A stretch of 39,773 nucleotides of DNA from Ignavibacteria bacterium RIFOXYB12_FULL_35_14 (GCA_001803045.1 MHAR01000015.1:1-39773), one strand, 5' to 3'; counted from the stretch's first letter, positions 15,427-24,560 are shown. Numbers and translations are program-made. Notes: generated by a model from the letters alone, not told the origin.

Positions 15427-15858
15427 ATGACGGTATTTTTCTCAAAAAAATGTGAGTATGCTTTACAAGCAATTCTATTAATGGCTGCCTCCGAAAGCGA
15501 TTGTGTTTGTCCTGCCGAAGAGATTTCTAAAAAGTTAAGCATTCCCAAAGAATTCATTTCAAAAATTTTACAAAGCTTAACCGAGAGCGGAATCATCGAA
15601 TCTAAAAAAGGTAAAACCGGTGGATTCAAGATGGCAAAGCACCCTTCTAAAATAAAGCTGATTGATATCGTTGAAGCTGTTGATGGTTTGGATAGTTTTA
15701 ATACTTGCGTGCTTGGTTTTCCAAACTGCTCTTCAAAAAATCCATGTCCACTACATGATAAATGGGGGGAGTTGCGAACCCGGACATACGAAATGTTAAG
15801 CGAGGAAAACCTAGAACATTTTAAAGAAAAAACTCTAAATAAAATTAAAACGCTTTAG
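15427..15858 (+). CDS. Rrf2-family transcriptional regulator (NsrR/IscR-like, iron-sulfur)
   Basis: A 143-residue winged-helix regulator. Rrf2 features: N-terminal FFSKKCEYALQAILLMA, the recognition region AEEISKKLSIPKEFISKILQSLTESGIIESKKGKTGGFKMAK, and the cluster-binding loop with C94-x6-C101-x5-C107 followed by PLHDKW. The three Cys in this loop ligate a [2Fe-2S] or [4Fe-4S] cluster in IscR, NsrR and RsrR. Placed before a NapH-like protein and an octaheme cytochrome operon, an NO- or redox-sensing NsrR-type role is more likely than Fe-S biogenesis control, but this is inference from context. The next gene begins 19 bases downstream. Confidence 0.92.
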   Translation: MTVFFSKKCEYALQAILLMAASESDCVCPAEEISKKLSIPKEFISKILQSLTESGIIESKKGKTGGFKMAKHPSKIKLIDIVEAVDGLDSFNTCVLGFPNCSSKNPCPLHDKWGELRTRTYEMLSEENLEHFKEKTLNKIKTL

Positions 15859-15877
15859 ATTTTTTGGATAGGAATTT

Positions 15878-16999
15878 ATGAGTGAGGAGATAACAACGAG
15901 GAAAAAATTAATTCGTAACGGTGAAAAACCTATTCAAAAGTATAGATTCATAGTTCAATTGTTATTCGCTGCTTTGTGCATTTGGATTGGAGTAGAGTTC
16001 TATTTATTCGTAAAATACCTTGAAACGGGCGGTTCAGCTTCATACTTCACACGTCCCCCCGGTGTTGATGGATTCTTACCAATAAGCTCCTTAATGAGTT
16101 TTTATTATTTTCTAACTACGGGTACAATACATTCAGCACATCCTGCCGGTATGTTTATATTCTTTGGAATAGTTTTAATGTCATTGGTAATTGGAAAATC
16201 CTTCTGCAGTTGGCTGTGCCCTATTGGATTGCTTACGGAACTAATAGGTGATTTTGGAGAAAAAATATTCAAGCGAAAGATTCAATTACCAAGATTTTTA
16301 GATTATCCGCTGCGCAGTTTGAAATATTTAATGCTCGGATTTTTATTCTATGCTGTTTTCTTTTTAATGACCAGCGCTGCGCTAAAAGCTTTTCTTGACA
16401 GCCCTTACAATTTAGTTGCCGATGTAAAGATGTATTATTTCTTTGCCGGCATTTCTCGATTCTCGCTCATAGTTATTTCAATATTATTCGTGCTATCAGT
16501 TGTAATCAGAAATTTTTGGTGCCGGTATTTGTGTCCTTACGGTGCGTTACTTGGAATTGCTTCACTTTTAAGCCTAGTAAAAATTAAAAGGAATGTAAAA
16601 AACTGTATTGAATGTAATCTATGTAACAGGGCATGCCCCTCAAACATAAAGGTAGACAAAGTAAAAACAGTTTTTTCAGACGAATGCACAAGCTGCTTAA
16701 AGTGTATTGATGCTTGTCCTGTTGCCGATACTTTAGAACTTCATTCATTTTTTCCTAAAAGAAAAAAGCTCTCTAAGAAGGCAATTGCAATTACGCTTGT
16801 TGCTATCTTTATGATAACAACTGGGATTGGGATGTTAACCGGTAATTGGCAGAATGATATCACTAAGGAGGAGTATCTCTTTCATTTTAATTACATGGGA
16901 TCGTATGGGCATCCAACTGGAAATGAAGAATTTAAAAAACTTAACGAGCAGACTCTGAATGAAAAGAAGGGTAAAAATCCAATTTCAAATAAAAATTGA
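15878..16999 (+). CDS. NapH-like polyferredoxin membrane protein
   Basis: A 373-residue membrane protein with about five helices and the NapH/NosR-type Fe-S pattern. Two CxxxCP motifs follow membrane helices (SFCSWLCPIG and FWCRYLCPYG), then two ferredoxin clusters CIECNLCNRACP and CTSCLKCIDACP, and another membrane helix (AIAITLVAIFMITTGIGMLTG) with a C-terminal tail. Such proteins pass electrons from the quinone pool to periplasmic reductases or act in metal-site maturation. It is longer at the C-terminus than NapH of the nap operon (29706) and differs from it, so it probably serves the downstream octaheme cytochrome system or an unidentified reductase. It is co-directional with and close to the Rrf2 gene. 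Confidence 0.88.
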   Translation: MSEEITTRKKLIRNGEKPIQKYRFIVQLLFAALCIWIGVEFYLFVKYLETGGSASYFTRPPGVDGFLPISSLMSFYYFLTTGTIHSAHPAGMFIFFGIVLMSLVIGKSFCSWLCPIGLLTELIGDFGEKIFKRKIQLPRFLDYPLRSLKYLMLGFLFYAVFFLMTSAALKAFLDSPYNLVADVKMYYFFAGISRFSLIVISILFVLSVVIRNFWCRYLCPYGALLGIASLLSLVKIKRNVKNCIECNLCNRACPSNIKVDKVKTVFSDECTSCLKCIDACPVADTLELHSFFPKRKKLSKKAIAITLVAIFMITTGIGMLTGNWQNDITKEEYLFHFNYMGSYGHPTGNEEFKKLNEQTLNEKKGKNPISNKN

Positions 17000-17302
17000 A
17001 TTCTTAAAGTTTACCCGAACTACGCTCACTTCATAATCATTCAGTCAACTTTCAACATTCAAACACAATCTGGGAAAACCTTTTGTATTGGTGCAATAAC
17101 ATATTGGATTAGTTACTCGCGTTACGCACACCGAATATAGAAACTCAAAAACAAACCCATCTTCTAAGTAAAGGACTCAGGTTACAAAGTGATGGATTCC
17201 TATTATGCTGAGAAACTGGTTTTGTAATCTTAACATTTATCTAAGGGGCGTTAGTTACATAATCATTTTTATTTATTTCATCCATTCCTGATGACGAAAA
17301 TC

Positions 17303-17314
17303 CGTAAGCTGACG
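17303..17314. promoter_or_regulatory. CGT-N6-ACG inverted repeat, possible enhancer site for the NtrC-type regulator
   Basis: CGTAAGCTGACG within TCCGTaagctgACGGA. A similar repeat, CGTCAATTGACGG, lies before the nap operon at 24561-24573; the two share CGT, a central A and TGACGG. Each ends 62-63 bases before its -24 element, a normal distance for an enhancer-binding protein. It could instead be a plain hairpin. Confidence 0.4.
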
Positions 17315-17376
17315 GATTTCATTCACCTTATTCTATTCGTATGTACTCTATTCGACACTATTCCCTCTCTTTCTGA

Positions 17377-17393
17377 TGGCACTATAGTTGGCA
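17377..17393 (+). promoter_or_regulatory. Sigma-54-like promoter (-24/-12) before the Rieske operon
   Basis: TGGCAC-TATAG-TTGGCA. The -24 element matches the TGGCAC consensus exactly, and the -12 element is TTGG instead of TTGC at the correct spacing. The predicted transcript start is about 25 bases before the ATG of the Rieske gene. An NtrC-type activator with an intact GAFTGA motif is encoded at 23194. Confidence 0.5.
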
Positions 17394-17428
17394 ACCTGAT
17401 AGGAATTAAAATGTAGAAGGAGTTAATT

Positions 17429-17896
17429 ATGAATGAGGGTGATAATCCTCAAAGTAAATCCCGCCGGAATTTTATTAGCAAACTATTAATGGGTGGAGGA
17501 TTATTTGCTAGCTCTGCATTACTTATCAGACATGGAATTGATTATGTGTTTCCGTCTGTAGAAACACCACCTTTACGTAAACTTCTTATTGGAAGAGTTG
17601 ATGATATAAAAATTGGTGAAGCAAAAGAAGTTCATGTCGGAGAAAGCACTTTATACTTGATCAAAAACGAAGATGGTTACAAAGTGTTTTCATCGATATG
17701 TACACATCTTGGCTGCAAGGTAAAATGGGAGGCGTATAGAAACAGATTTTATTGTCCTTGCCATAAAGGAATTTTTGATTCTCAGGGAAATGTAGTTGAA
17801 GGACCACCACCGAGACCTTTGGATGAATTTAAAGTTGAAGTTGATAAGAACCTGGTTTATATGTGGATTGAAGAGAAATCTAGGAGGACCGTATGA
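17429..17896 (+). CDS. Rieske iron-sulfur protein of a cytochrome bc-type complex
   Basis: A 155-residue protein with an N-terminal SRRNFISKLLMGGGLFASSALLI segment (twin Arg followed by one membrane helix, so Tat-exported and anchored), then a Rieske domain. The [2Fe-2S] ligands are C91 and H93 (CTHLGC) and C109 and H112 (CPCHKG), with C96 and C111 forming the usual disulfide. The GPPPRPLDEF loop is also typical. It takes electrons from quinol at the Qo site of cytochrome b. It overlaps the cytochrome b gene by 4 bases (ATGA). No cytochrome c1 follows; the octaheme cytochrome takes that position. Confidence 0.95.
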   Translation: MNEGDNPQSKSRRNFISKLLMGGGLFASSALLIRHGIDYVFPSVETPPLRKLLIGRVDDIKIGEAKEVHVGESTLYLIKNEDGYKVFSSICTHLGCKVKWEAYRNRFYCPCHKGIFDSQGNVVEGPPPRPLDEFKVEVDKNLVYMWIEEKSRRTV

Positions 17897-18945
17897 GTGG
17901 TAAAGTGAAAGAATGGCTGATGAAACGAGTTCCTTTCAACCAGGAAAAAACCTCAAAGGCAATGTCAAAAATTTTTCTTGAAGAGCCAATTCCTAAACAA
18001 ATGAAAAACTGGTATTACGCACTTGGAGCAACTCCATTAATCCTTTTTGGTTTTATGGTTGTAACAGGAATTCTGCTAACATTTTATTACATACCATCAT
18101 CGGATAAAGCATACGATAGTGTAAGATATATAACTGAAGAAGTAAGCATGGGTCACTGGATCAGAGGCATACACAGATGGGCTTCCAATCTTATGGTGAT
18201 AGCAATCATTCTTCACATGGTAAGAGTATTTTTTACGAGAGGATACAGAAAACCGAGAGAATTAAATTGGATAGTCGGAATCCTGATGCTTGGTGTTACA
18301 CTCACTTTATGTTTTACCGGTTACTCAATGGTTTACAATCAGCTATCATATTGGGCAACAACAGTTGGCACAAATATGATAAAAGAAATTCCGCTTGTTG
18401 GAACTACTATTCTCGGCTTTTTAAGAGGAGGCGAGGAAGTATCAAGCAATACATTAACACGATTCTTCAATCTTCATATAGGTTTTTTACCAACGCTGTT
18501 ATTCATTCTGATTGTTATACATATTGTGTTTATAAGAATGCACGGAGTTTCAAAGCTTGAAGGATATGAGAATGAAGAAACTTATTCTTTTTATCCCGAA
18601 CATTTTTATCATACAATTATTGTCACACTTTTTTTACTTACTTTCATCAGTGCTTTAGCAGTCATACTTCCTCCGGGATTGGGAGAACCTGCCGATCCGA
18701 ACACTACTCCCGCACATGTAAAACCCGAATGGTACTTCTTTGCGGTGTATTCAATATTGAAATTTATTCCTTTAAAGGCAGGGATATTTTTAATGATCGC
18801 TTTTGTGATAATAGCTACATTCTGGCCTTTCATTGATGATATGCTGAGAAAAAAATGGCCAAAACTTAAAGCTCATTATATGATCGGTTCATTAACAATA
18901 GTTTTATTCCTGTTCTTTACTGTTTATGAAATTATAGTTTATTAA
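17893..18945 (+). CDS. Cytochrome b of a Rieske/cytochrome b quinol oxidase complex
   Basis: A 350-residue single-chain cytochrome b containing both the b6-like N-terminal part and the subunit IV-like C-terminal part. Heme ligands: H94 and H108 in HRWASNLMVIAIILH, and H195 and H210 in HIGFLPTLLFILIVIH. The Qo-site motif PEWY is at 258-261. About eight membrane helices are seen. It would oxidise menaquinol, send one electron to the Rieske protein and recycle the other across the membrane. It overlaps the Rieske gene and is followed 28 bases later by the octaheme cytochrome. Confidence 0.95.
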   Translation: MSGKVKEWLMKRVPFNQEKTSKAMSKIFLEEPIPKQMKNWYYALGATPLILFGFMVVTGILLTFYYIPSSDKAYDSVRYITEEVSMGHWIRGIHRWASNLMVIAIILHMVRVFFTRGYRKPRELNWIVGILMLGVTLTLCFTGYSMVYNQLSYWATTVGTNMIKEIPLVGTTILGFLRGGEEVSSNTLTRFFNLHIGFLPTLLFILIVIHIVFIRMHGVSKLEGYENEETYSFYPEHFYHTIIVTLFLLTFISALAVILPPGLGEPADPNTTPAHVKPEWYFFAVYSILKFIPLKAGIFLMIAFVIIATFWPFIDDMLRKKWPKLKAHYMIGSLTIVLFLFFTVYEIIVY

Positions 18946-18973
18946 AAGCTTGAAATTAATTACGGAGAAATAA

Positions 18974-20587
18974 ATGTCTGAGAATAACAATTCATTAGCT
19001 ACACAAAAATTAATTGTCGGCATCTTCAGCATATTGCTGTTAATTATCTTAATAATAGTAGCAGCAGTAGAAATGAAACAAACTATGGTACCCGAATTAA
19101 TTGTTGATATAAGCGGAGAAAATAAAAATTGTGTTAGTTGCCATATAGAAAAAGGAATTGCTGTGAAATCAATTGATCTATGGAAAAAGAGTTTGCACGC
19201 AGAGATGAGTATTTCCTGTGTTGACTGCCATACCGCGAAAGAAGGTGATTTTGATGCATTCTTTTGCCCTGAAAGTGATTTCTTAGTTGCACGTCATCCA
19301 ACTCCGAAAGATTGTGCAGAATGCCATGAGCAGCAAGTAAATGAATTTGCCGACAGTAAACATGCACATCAATTCTGGTTGATAAAAAATACAGATCGTT
19401 CTGTCTTTGAAAATCCGATTTCAACGAGACACGGATGCGAACAATGCCACAATATTGGTAATCTCTGGCCGGACGGAAGTGTGGGTGAATGCGATGCCTG
19501 CCATCCAAAACACTCATTTAGTAAAGCAGTTGCCAGGCAGCCTGAAACTTGCGGTGAATGTCATATTGGTCCTGATCATCCACAAATAGAAATTTACCTT
19601 GAATCTAAACATGGAAACATTTTTCGTTCACAGGAAAAGAAACTTGATTTGAATTATTCATCAAAAGACGGCAAACCAATCCCAATTGATGTTCCTGTTT
19701 GCACTACCTGCCACATGGATGGTAATGAAACTCAACCAATGACTCATAATGTAAGTGCAAGACTTGCATGGGAATCCCAGGCTGCCTGGAGTTTCAGAAC
19801 TGTTTGGTTAGAAGAATCATTAGGTAACTGGGAGATGAAACGATCTAGAATGGAATCTATTTGCAAGAGCTGTCACGCCCCGGATTTCATTCAAACTTAT
19901 TTATTGACCGCCGATCTTATTAACCTGCAGTACAATGAAATAAGAAGAATTATTGTTGGTATGAATAAAAAACTTACAGAAAAAGGTATGGTGAGCAGAT
20001 TGGAAAAAGATGGTAAATTCTATTCAGATCCTGTTCTTACCGGATGGGATGAAGAATCAGAATATCTAATGTATCACGCATGGCATCATGAAGGAAGAAG
20101 ATTTAGGTTTGGTGCAGAGATGATGGGTGCAGATTATACTCAATGGCATGGTATATGGGAGGTTCAGGACGACATGGTTAATATGTTTAAATTCGCCGCT
20201 GAACGTGGTGATCCGGAAGCTAAGAAATGGGTACAATCAAATGATCCTATAAAATTTGCTCCTTATGCTTTATATGATATTCCCGGTAATTCCTGGGGGA
20301 TAAATGTTTTATCTAACACATTTCCTTATGTTTATAATGCTTACCCGGATTACTGGGAAAGAATTAAAGCGAATGTAAAAGCGGCTTATGAAAATGGCTT
20401 ATTATCCGAAGCTCAGTGGTTATCTTGGTCTAAACGTTATGAAAATAAAGAGCATTATCTTGGCACTAAGTATAATGTGGATTCTGTTTATAAAATCTAT
20501 ACTGACAGGGATAACCTTGATACTAAATCAATGAATAAAAAAGCCGTTGAGTTAAAACTTCCCGGCAAACCATTCTGGAGTTGGTGA
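18974..20587 (+). CDS. Membrane-anchored octaheme c-type cytochrome (hydroxylamine oxidoreductase-like)
   Basis: A 537-residue protein with one N-terminal membrane helix (about 12-32) and eight CxxCH heme motifs starting at C53, C82, C114, C155, C173, C193, C243 and C297. Spacing and the C-terminal region (HAWHHEGRRFRFGAEMMGADYTQWHG, with Tyr388) match the octaheme HAO family. Members either oxidise hydroxylamine or hydrazine, when a Tyr cross-links the catalytic heme, or reduce nitrite, hydroxylamine or NO. Which applies cannot be decided by eye. Standing where cytochrome c1 would be, it probably receives electrons from the Rieske protein, favouring a reductive role. HAO-like proteins joined to bc complexes are known from anammox bacteria. 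Confidence 0.88.
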   Translation: MSENNNSLATQKLIVGIFSILLLIILIIVAAVEMKQTMVPELIVDISGENKNCVSCHIEKGIAVKSIDLWKKSLHAEMSISCVDCHTAKEGDFDAFFCPESDFLVARHPTPKDCAECHEQQVNEFADSKHAHQFWLIKNTDRSVFENPISTRHGCEQCHNIGNLWPDGSVGECDACHPKHSFSKAVARQPETCGECHIGPDHPQIEIYLESKHGNIFRSQEKKLDLNYSSKDGKPIPIDVPVCTTCHMDGNETQPMTHNVSARLAWESQAAWSFRTVWLEESLGNWEMKRSRMESICKSCHAPDFIQTYLLTADLINLQYNEIRRIIVGMNKKLTEKGMVSRLEKDGKFYSDPVLTGWDEESEYLMYHAWHHEGRRFRFGAEMMGADYTQWHGIWEVQDDMVNMFKFAAERGDPEAKKWVQSNDPIKFAPYALYDIPGNSWGINVLSNTFPYVYNAYPDYWERIKANVKAAYENGLLSEAQWLSWSKRYENKEHYLGTKYNVDSVYKIYTDRDNLDTKSMNKKAVELKLPGKPFWSW

Positions 20588-20597
20588 TTTTTTTTGT

Positions 20598-20626
20598 ACT
20601 GGCTCACAATTACTGTGTGAGTCAGT
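20598..20626 (+). terminator. Hairpin after the octaheme cytochrome gene, probable terminator
   Basis: ACTGGCTCACA (20598-20608) pairs with TGTGAGTCAGT (20616-20626) with one G-T pair and a 7-base loop, followed by TTGTCTATATTT. The following T run is weak, so it may only attenuate transcription into the next gene. Confidence 0.6.
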
Positions 20627-20655
20627 TTGTCTATATTTATTTATTAGGTAGGAAA

Positions 20656-21273
20656 ATGGAAAAATTGAACCGTAAGCTTTTACATTCAAATATTGTCTAT
20701 ACTTTTATTTTCGGAGTTCTGTGGGGACTGCTTGAAATAATAGCAAATGAATTCTTGGTCCCAAACAATATTTTCATAAAGGGTTTAATATTTTCTTTTA
20801 TTGCGGTCTTTGTTTTGATATTCTCAAAAAAAATAATTGATTATAAGTTCTCATTATTAATTATTGCAACAATAGCTCTGTTGATGATTTTTGCTTCAAG
20901 AGGATATTCTCTAAACATCATGATAGCAATATTTTCAGAAGCACTTATTGCCGAAATAATTTTTCTCTCTTTCAAATTTAGATTAACGACCACGATGGCA
21001 ATAGGTGCATTGATTTTTTTGTATTCTTTTATACATGGATTGATATTTCACGGTTCCTTACCCGGCAGTTATATTGTTTACCTGTATAATAATTTATTCT
21101 CTGATTTAACCGGAATTTCAGCTTCTAAAAATGCTTATTTTTTAGTGCTTTTATTTTTTTGGTTTGTTAGCTTAGCTATTGGTATTGCTACAGGCTGGTT
21201 GAGTTTTAGGATTGTAAACGCGACTCAAAAAAGAGTAAAGGAGAGTATTGAGCATTATATACTTTCGGAATAA
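20656..21273 (+). CDS. Integral membrane protein, ECF S-component-like, paralogue of the gene at 31006
   Basis: About 205 residues with six hydrophobic helices. The frame is open from 20581, but the ATG at 20656 follows TAGGTAGG and gives a normal N-terminus. It shares with the protein at 31006 the motifs FGxLWGLxEI near the N-terminus, a helix with AxIAEIxF, the LIHGLIFHG / LIHSLIMQG segment and GxxxGWxxxxxxN near the C-terminus. The size and hydrophobic pattern resemble substrate-binding S components of ECF transporters, but no family is firmly recognised. It is next to the second mobA, and its paralogue sits behind a Moco-type riboswitch, so a molybdenum- or pterin-related transport role is suggested. 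Confidence 0.7.
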   Translation: MEKLNRKLLHSNIVYTFIFGVLWGLLEIIANEFLVPNNIFIKGLIFSFIAVFVLIFSKKIIDYKFSLLIIATIALLMIFASRGYSLNIMIAIFSEALIAEIIFLSFKFRLTTTMAIGALIFLYSFIHGLIFHGSLPGSYIVYLYNNLFSDLTGISASKNAYFLVLLFFWFVSLAIGIATGWLSFRIVNATQKRVKESIEHYILSE

Positions 21274-21286
21274 AAAACTCTCTTTT

Positions 21287-21864
21287 TTATTGGAATGAGG
21301 GGAACTGTTCTTTTAAAAATTCATAGTCTTCAGCTCTATTAAGATTAAAGAAAATTTCTTGAGGGAATCTTTCAGCATCTAATATTTCTGCATCTATTTT
21401 TTTAATAAAATTTTGAACTCTTAAACTATTGGTCTTTAATAAATCTTCAAGAATTGGTAAACAATTCTTAGTGTAATTACCGCAAAGGAATTGTAATTGG
21501 TCACCTTTTTTATAAATAACTGCAGGCCGATTAGATCTATATTTTGAAATAAATTCAACAGCATCAATTGAAATTAATGGAAGATCACAGGAGATAATAA
21601 AATTTTTATGGGTATTTGAATAAAAAATCCAGAGTGAATTCCTGCTAAAGGTCCCAACCCGGGGAAGATATCCTTATAAATTTTTAATCCCATAAACTGA
21701 TAATCTTCAGGTGTATTTGAAATAATCATTATCTCATTACATGATTGACTAATTCTTTCATATATAATTTCTATTATCTTTTTACCGGATAAGTCAAGTA
21801 AAGCTTTATTCTGTCCAATCCTAGAACTTTTCCCGCCTGCTAAAATTATTCCTGTTATTGTCAT
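21287..21864 (-). pseudogene. mobA: Second mobA (molybdenum cofactor guanylyltransferase), frameshifted
   Basis: Read on the minus strand, the frame from 21864 gives ITGIILAGGKSSRIGQNKALL and GLGPLAGIHSGFF, then shifts out of frame. The other reading continues YSNTHKNFIISCDLPLISI and runs to a stop at 21287, ending FFNLNRAEDYEFLKEQ, all matching MobA. One base is missing in an A/T run of six at 21622-21627 (GGATTTTTTATTC on the minus strand); a seventh T restores a full frame of about 192 residues. Both halves keep their motifs, so the break is recent, or a sequencing error, or a slippage site. The intact mobA at 14576 could cover a loss. Confidence 0.88.
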
Positions 21865-21990
21865 TGATAAAAAATATTCTATTAATTGAGAAAATTATTA
21901 AAGATTACATCTTAATTTTCATTAAAAAAGCAAAATCAGTTGGTATATTTATTGGTCATTGTATTTCACTTAATATAGGAAACAATAACT

Positions 21991-23184
21991 ATGCCTGATT
22001 CATCACTTTGTGACCGAAAATCCCTCATAGCCATAATGGATAGCCTTGATGTTGGAATCATTTTCGTTGATGAAAACAACGATATAATATTTATCAACAA
22101 ATCTGCCGAGAAGATACGGCAGATGAAAAGTGAAGAAAGAGTTGGTACATCTATACTCGATTGTCACGGCGGGATGATGAATAATAAAGTACTGGAAGTA
22201 ATGGATAATTTCAAAAAAGATCATAATAGTACACGACATAAGTTGATAAAAACCCAGGGTAAATATTTTGATAATATTTATAATGTTGTAAAAGACGAAC
22301 AATCTGAATTTTTGGGTGTTGTATTATTGAGCCAGGATGTTACTGAGAAAAAACTTCTTGAAGAGAAGCTTCAAAAATATAATGAGGAACTTGAGCAGAA
22401 AGTAAAAGAAAGAACCGAAGAAATAGAAAATGCTTATAATAAACTTCAGATAGCACAGCAACAATTAATACAATCAGAAAAGATGGCAGCAATTGGTCAA
22501 TTTGTTGCCGGCTTAGCTCACGAAATAAATAACCCTTTGGATGGAATTCAAAACTGCCTGCAAGCAATTTTATCAGATATACATAACATTGAACAAACAA
22601 AAAACTATGCTGAGCTTTCGTTGGAGGGATTGTACAAAATAGAAATGCTCGTAAGAAAGTTGTTGAGCTATGCCCGAACATATACCTTAGAAAAAAGTGA
22701 GGTAGATATCAATTTTATTCTGAAAGATATACTCTCTTTAACCTCGCTTAAACTGAAGAATAAAAATATAAGCATACAAGAGGAATTCTCACCTGACTTA
22801 CCAACAATTTACGGTGACCATCACTATGTAGAACAGATTTTTGTAAATCTTATTCTCAATGCATCTGATGCCATGCCTCAAGGTGGTCAGCTTACGGTGA
22901 AAACTTATCTTGACAAAGAAGGATTTGTTACTATAAAAGTTATTGATACCGGACAAGGGATTCCGAGAGAATATCTAAACAAAATATTTGACCCATTCTT
23001 TACTACTAAACAAAAAAGTAACGGCACCGGACTGGGGCTTTATTTAACATACAGCTTTGTTGCTCAACATCAAGGAAAAGTTTTAGTAAAAAGCAAGGAA
23101 GGCAAGGGTACGGAATTTACTGTTTTACTCCCGACAAATTCTGTGGAAGAGAAAAAAATCGAATTGAAGCATGTATTATTATGA
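21991..23184 (+). CDS. PAS-domain sensor histidine kinase (NtrB-like)
   Basis: A 397-residue soluble kinase with no membrane helix. Residues about 13-115 form a PAS domain with an unusual [18 protein letters not shown] stretch (C58-H59), followed by a coiled coil ([33 protein letters not shown]). The dimerisation/phosphoacceptor region is [18 protein letters not shown] with H177. The ATP-binding domain has [16 protein letters not shown] (N box), DTGQGIP (G1) and [16 protein letters not shown] (G2). It precedes the NtrC-type regulator by 9 bases, so the pair forms a cytoplasmic two-component system. What the PAS domain senses is not evident. Confidence 0.93.
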   Translation: MPDSSLCDRKSLIAIMDSLDVGIIFVDENNDIIFINKSAEKIRQMKSEERVGTSILDCHGGMMNNKVLEVMDNFKKDHNSTRHKLIKTQGKYFDNIYNVVKDEQSEFLGVVLLSQDVTEKKLLEEKLQKYNEELEQKVKERTEEIENAYNKLQIAQQQLIQSEKMAAIGQFVAGLAHEINNPLDGIQNCLQAILSDIHNIEQTKNYAELSLEGLYKIEMLVRKLLSYARTYTLEKSEVDINFILKDILSLTSLKLKNKNISIQEEFSPDLPTIYGDHHYVEQIFVNLILNASDAMPQGGQLTVKTYLDKEGFVTIKVIDTGQGIPREYLNKIFDPFFTTKQKSNGTGLGLYLTYSFVAQHQGKVLVKSKEGKGTEFTVLLPTNSVEEKKIELKHVLL

Positions 23185-23193
23185 AGAAATAAT

Positions 23194-24543
23194 ATGCGGA
23201 TAATTGTTATAGACGACGAAAAAATAAAACGAACAACTATGACCGACGTTTTGAACAAAGCCGGTTATAACGTAGAGTCGTTTGAAACACCAATTGCGGC
23301 ATTAGCTCACTTCGAAAAATTTGGTTCTGATATTGTAATAACCGATATAAGAATGCCGGGATTAGATGGATTTGAAGTATTGCGGAAAGTTAAAAGCATT
23401 AGTCCAAATACTGCGGTTGTAATGATAACAGGTTATGGAACAATAGAATCGGCAGTTGAAGCAATGAAGCTAGGTGCGTATGATTATCTTACCAAACCAT
23501 TTTCATCTGACCAGCTGCTGCTTGTAATAAGTAAAGTTCGCCGCTTCATTGAACTTGAAAATGAAAATATCAGCTTAAAAGAAAAATTGTCTGAGATTTA
23601 CTCATTTCATAATATTATTGGTAAATCCAGAGTGATGCGCCAGCTTTACGAAAAGCTGGAAACTATTTCTAAAACAGATATGGCTGTTTTGATTGAGGGA
23701 GAAAGCGGTACAGGAAAAGAAATCGTTGCAAATGCCATCCACTACAACAGTGTCAGAAAAAATAAACCGTTCATAAAATTAAGCTGCGCAATATTAAACG
23801 AATCTCTTCTTGAAAGCGAGTTGTTCGGTCATGTTAAAGGCGCATTTACCGGTGCAATTAAAGACAATAAAGGAAGGTTTGAGTTAGCCAACGGCGGAAC
23901 TCTCTTTCTTGATGATGTTGATGATATTCCAAAATCATTTCAGGTGAAACTGCTGCGTGTTCTTCAAGAAAAGGAATTTGAAAAGGTTGGCGGCAATATA
24001 TCGATGAAAGTGGATGTTAGAGTGATTAGCGCTACAAAAGTTGACTTGCTGAGCAAAGTTAAAAAAAATGAGTTTAGAGAGGATCTGTATTACAGACTCA
24101 ATGTTATTCCAATTAAACTTCCGCCTTTGCGAGAAAGAAGAGAGGATATCGTTTTATTGTTAAATCATTTTGCCAAAAAAATTGGAAAAGAAAATCTTGA
24201 ATTTTCAAATGATGCACTTGAAGTTTTGATTAATTACAATTGGCCTGGAAATGTTAGACAGCTTGAAAATACTTTATGCCGAATAGTAGCTTTTTCGAAG
24301 TCGGATTTTATAACTAAAGATATGATACCGATTGATATATCTTTAAATAAGCAAAGAAATCTACCAATAGATTTTAATGGGATTGAAAAAGTTCAGTTTG
24401 ATAAAGTAGTTGAAGAAGTCGAATCGGCAGCTATAAGCTGGGCTTATAAAAAAACAGAGGGCAATCAATCTAAAGCAGCTGAATTATTAGGGATAAAAAG
24501 AACTACCTTCCGGGATAAGCTGATTAAATATAACATTAACTAA
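23194..24543 (+). CDS. NtrC-family sigma-54-dependent response regulator
   Basis: 449 residues in three domains. The receiver domain has acidic D7-D8 and phosphoacceptor D51 (VITDIRMPG). The AAA+ domain has Walker A GESGTGKE, the sigma-54-contacting GAFTGA loop (ELFGHVKGAFTGAIKDNKGRFE), Walker B GGTLFLDDVDDI and the arginine-finger region LRERREDI. A Fis-type helix-turn-helix ends the protein (GNQSKAAELLGIKRTTFRDKL). Likely targets are the two sigma-54-like promoters at 17377 and 24634, each with a similar inverted repeat about 62 bases upstream. It lies between the two operons it may control. Confidence 0.95.
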   Translation: MRIIVIDDEKIKRTTMTDVLNKAGYNVESFETPIAALAHFEKFGSDIVITDIRMPGLDGFEVLRKVKSISPNTAVVMITGYGTIESAVEAMKLGAYDYLTKPFSSDQLLLVISKVRRFIELENENISLKEKLSEIYSFHNIIGKSRVMRQLYEKLETISKTDMAVLIEGESGTGKEIVANAIHYNSVRKNKPFIKLSCAILNESLLESELFGHVKGAFTGAIKDNKGRFELANGGTLFLDDVDDIPKSFQVKLLRVLQEKEFEKVGGNISMKVDVRVISATKVDLLSKVKKNEFREDLYYRLNVIPIKLPPLRERREDIVLLLNHFAKKIGKENLEFSNDALEVLINYNWPGNVRQLENTLCRIVAFSKSDFITKDMIPIDISLNKQRNLPIDFNGIEKVQFDKVVEEVESAAISWAYKKTEGNQSKAAELLGIKRTTFRDKLIKYNIN

Positions 24544-24560
24544 AACCATCGGCACTTTTT

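Larger units (their letters stand above)
17000..17428. other. Long intergenic region with regulatory sites
   Basis: A 429-base gap with no supported gene on either strand. The left two thirds shows no structure that I recognise. The right end holds an inverted repeat TCCGTaagctgACGGA (17301-17316), a sigma-54-like promoter (17377-17393) and the ribosome binding site GAAGGAG of the Rieske gene. Confidence 0.6.
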
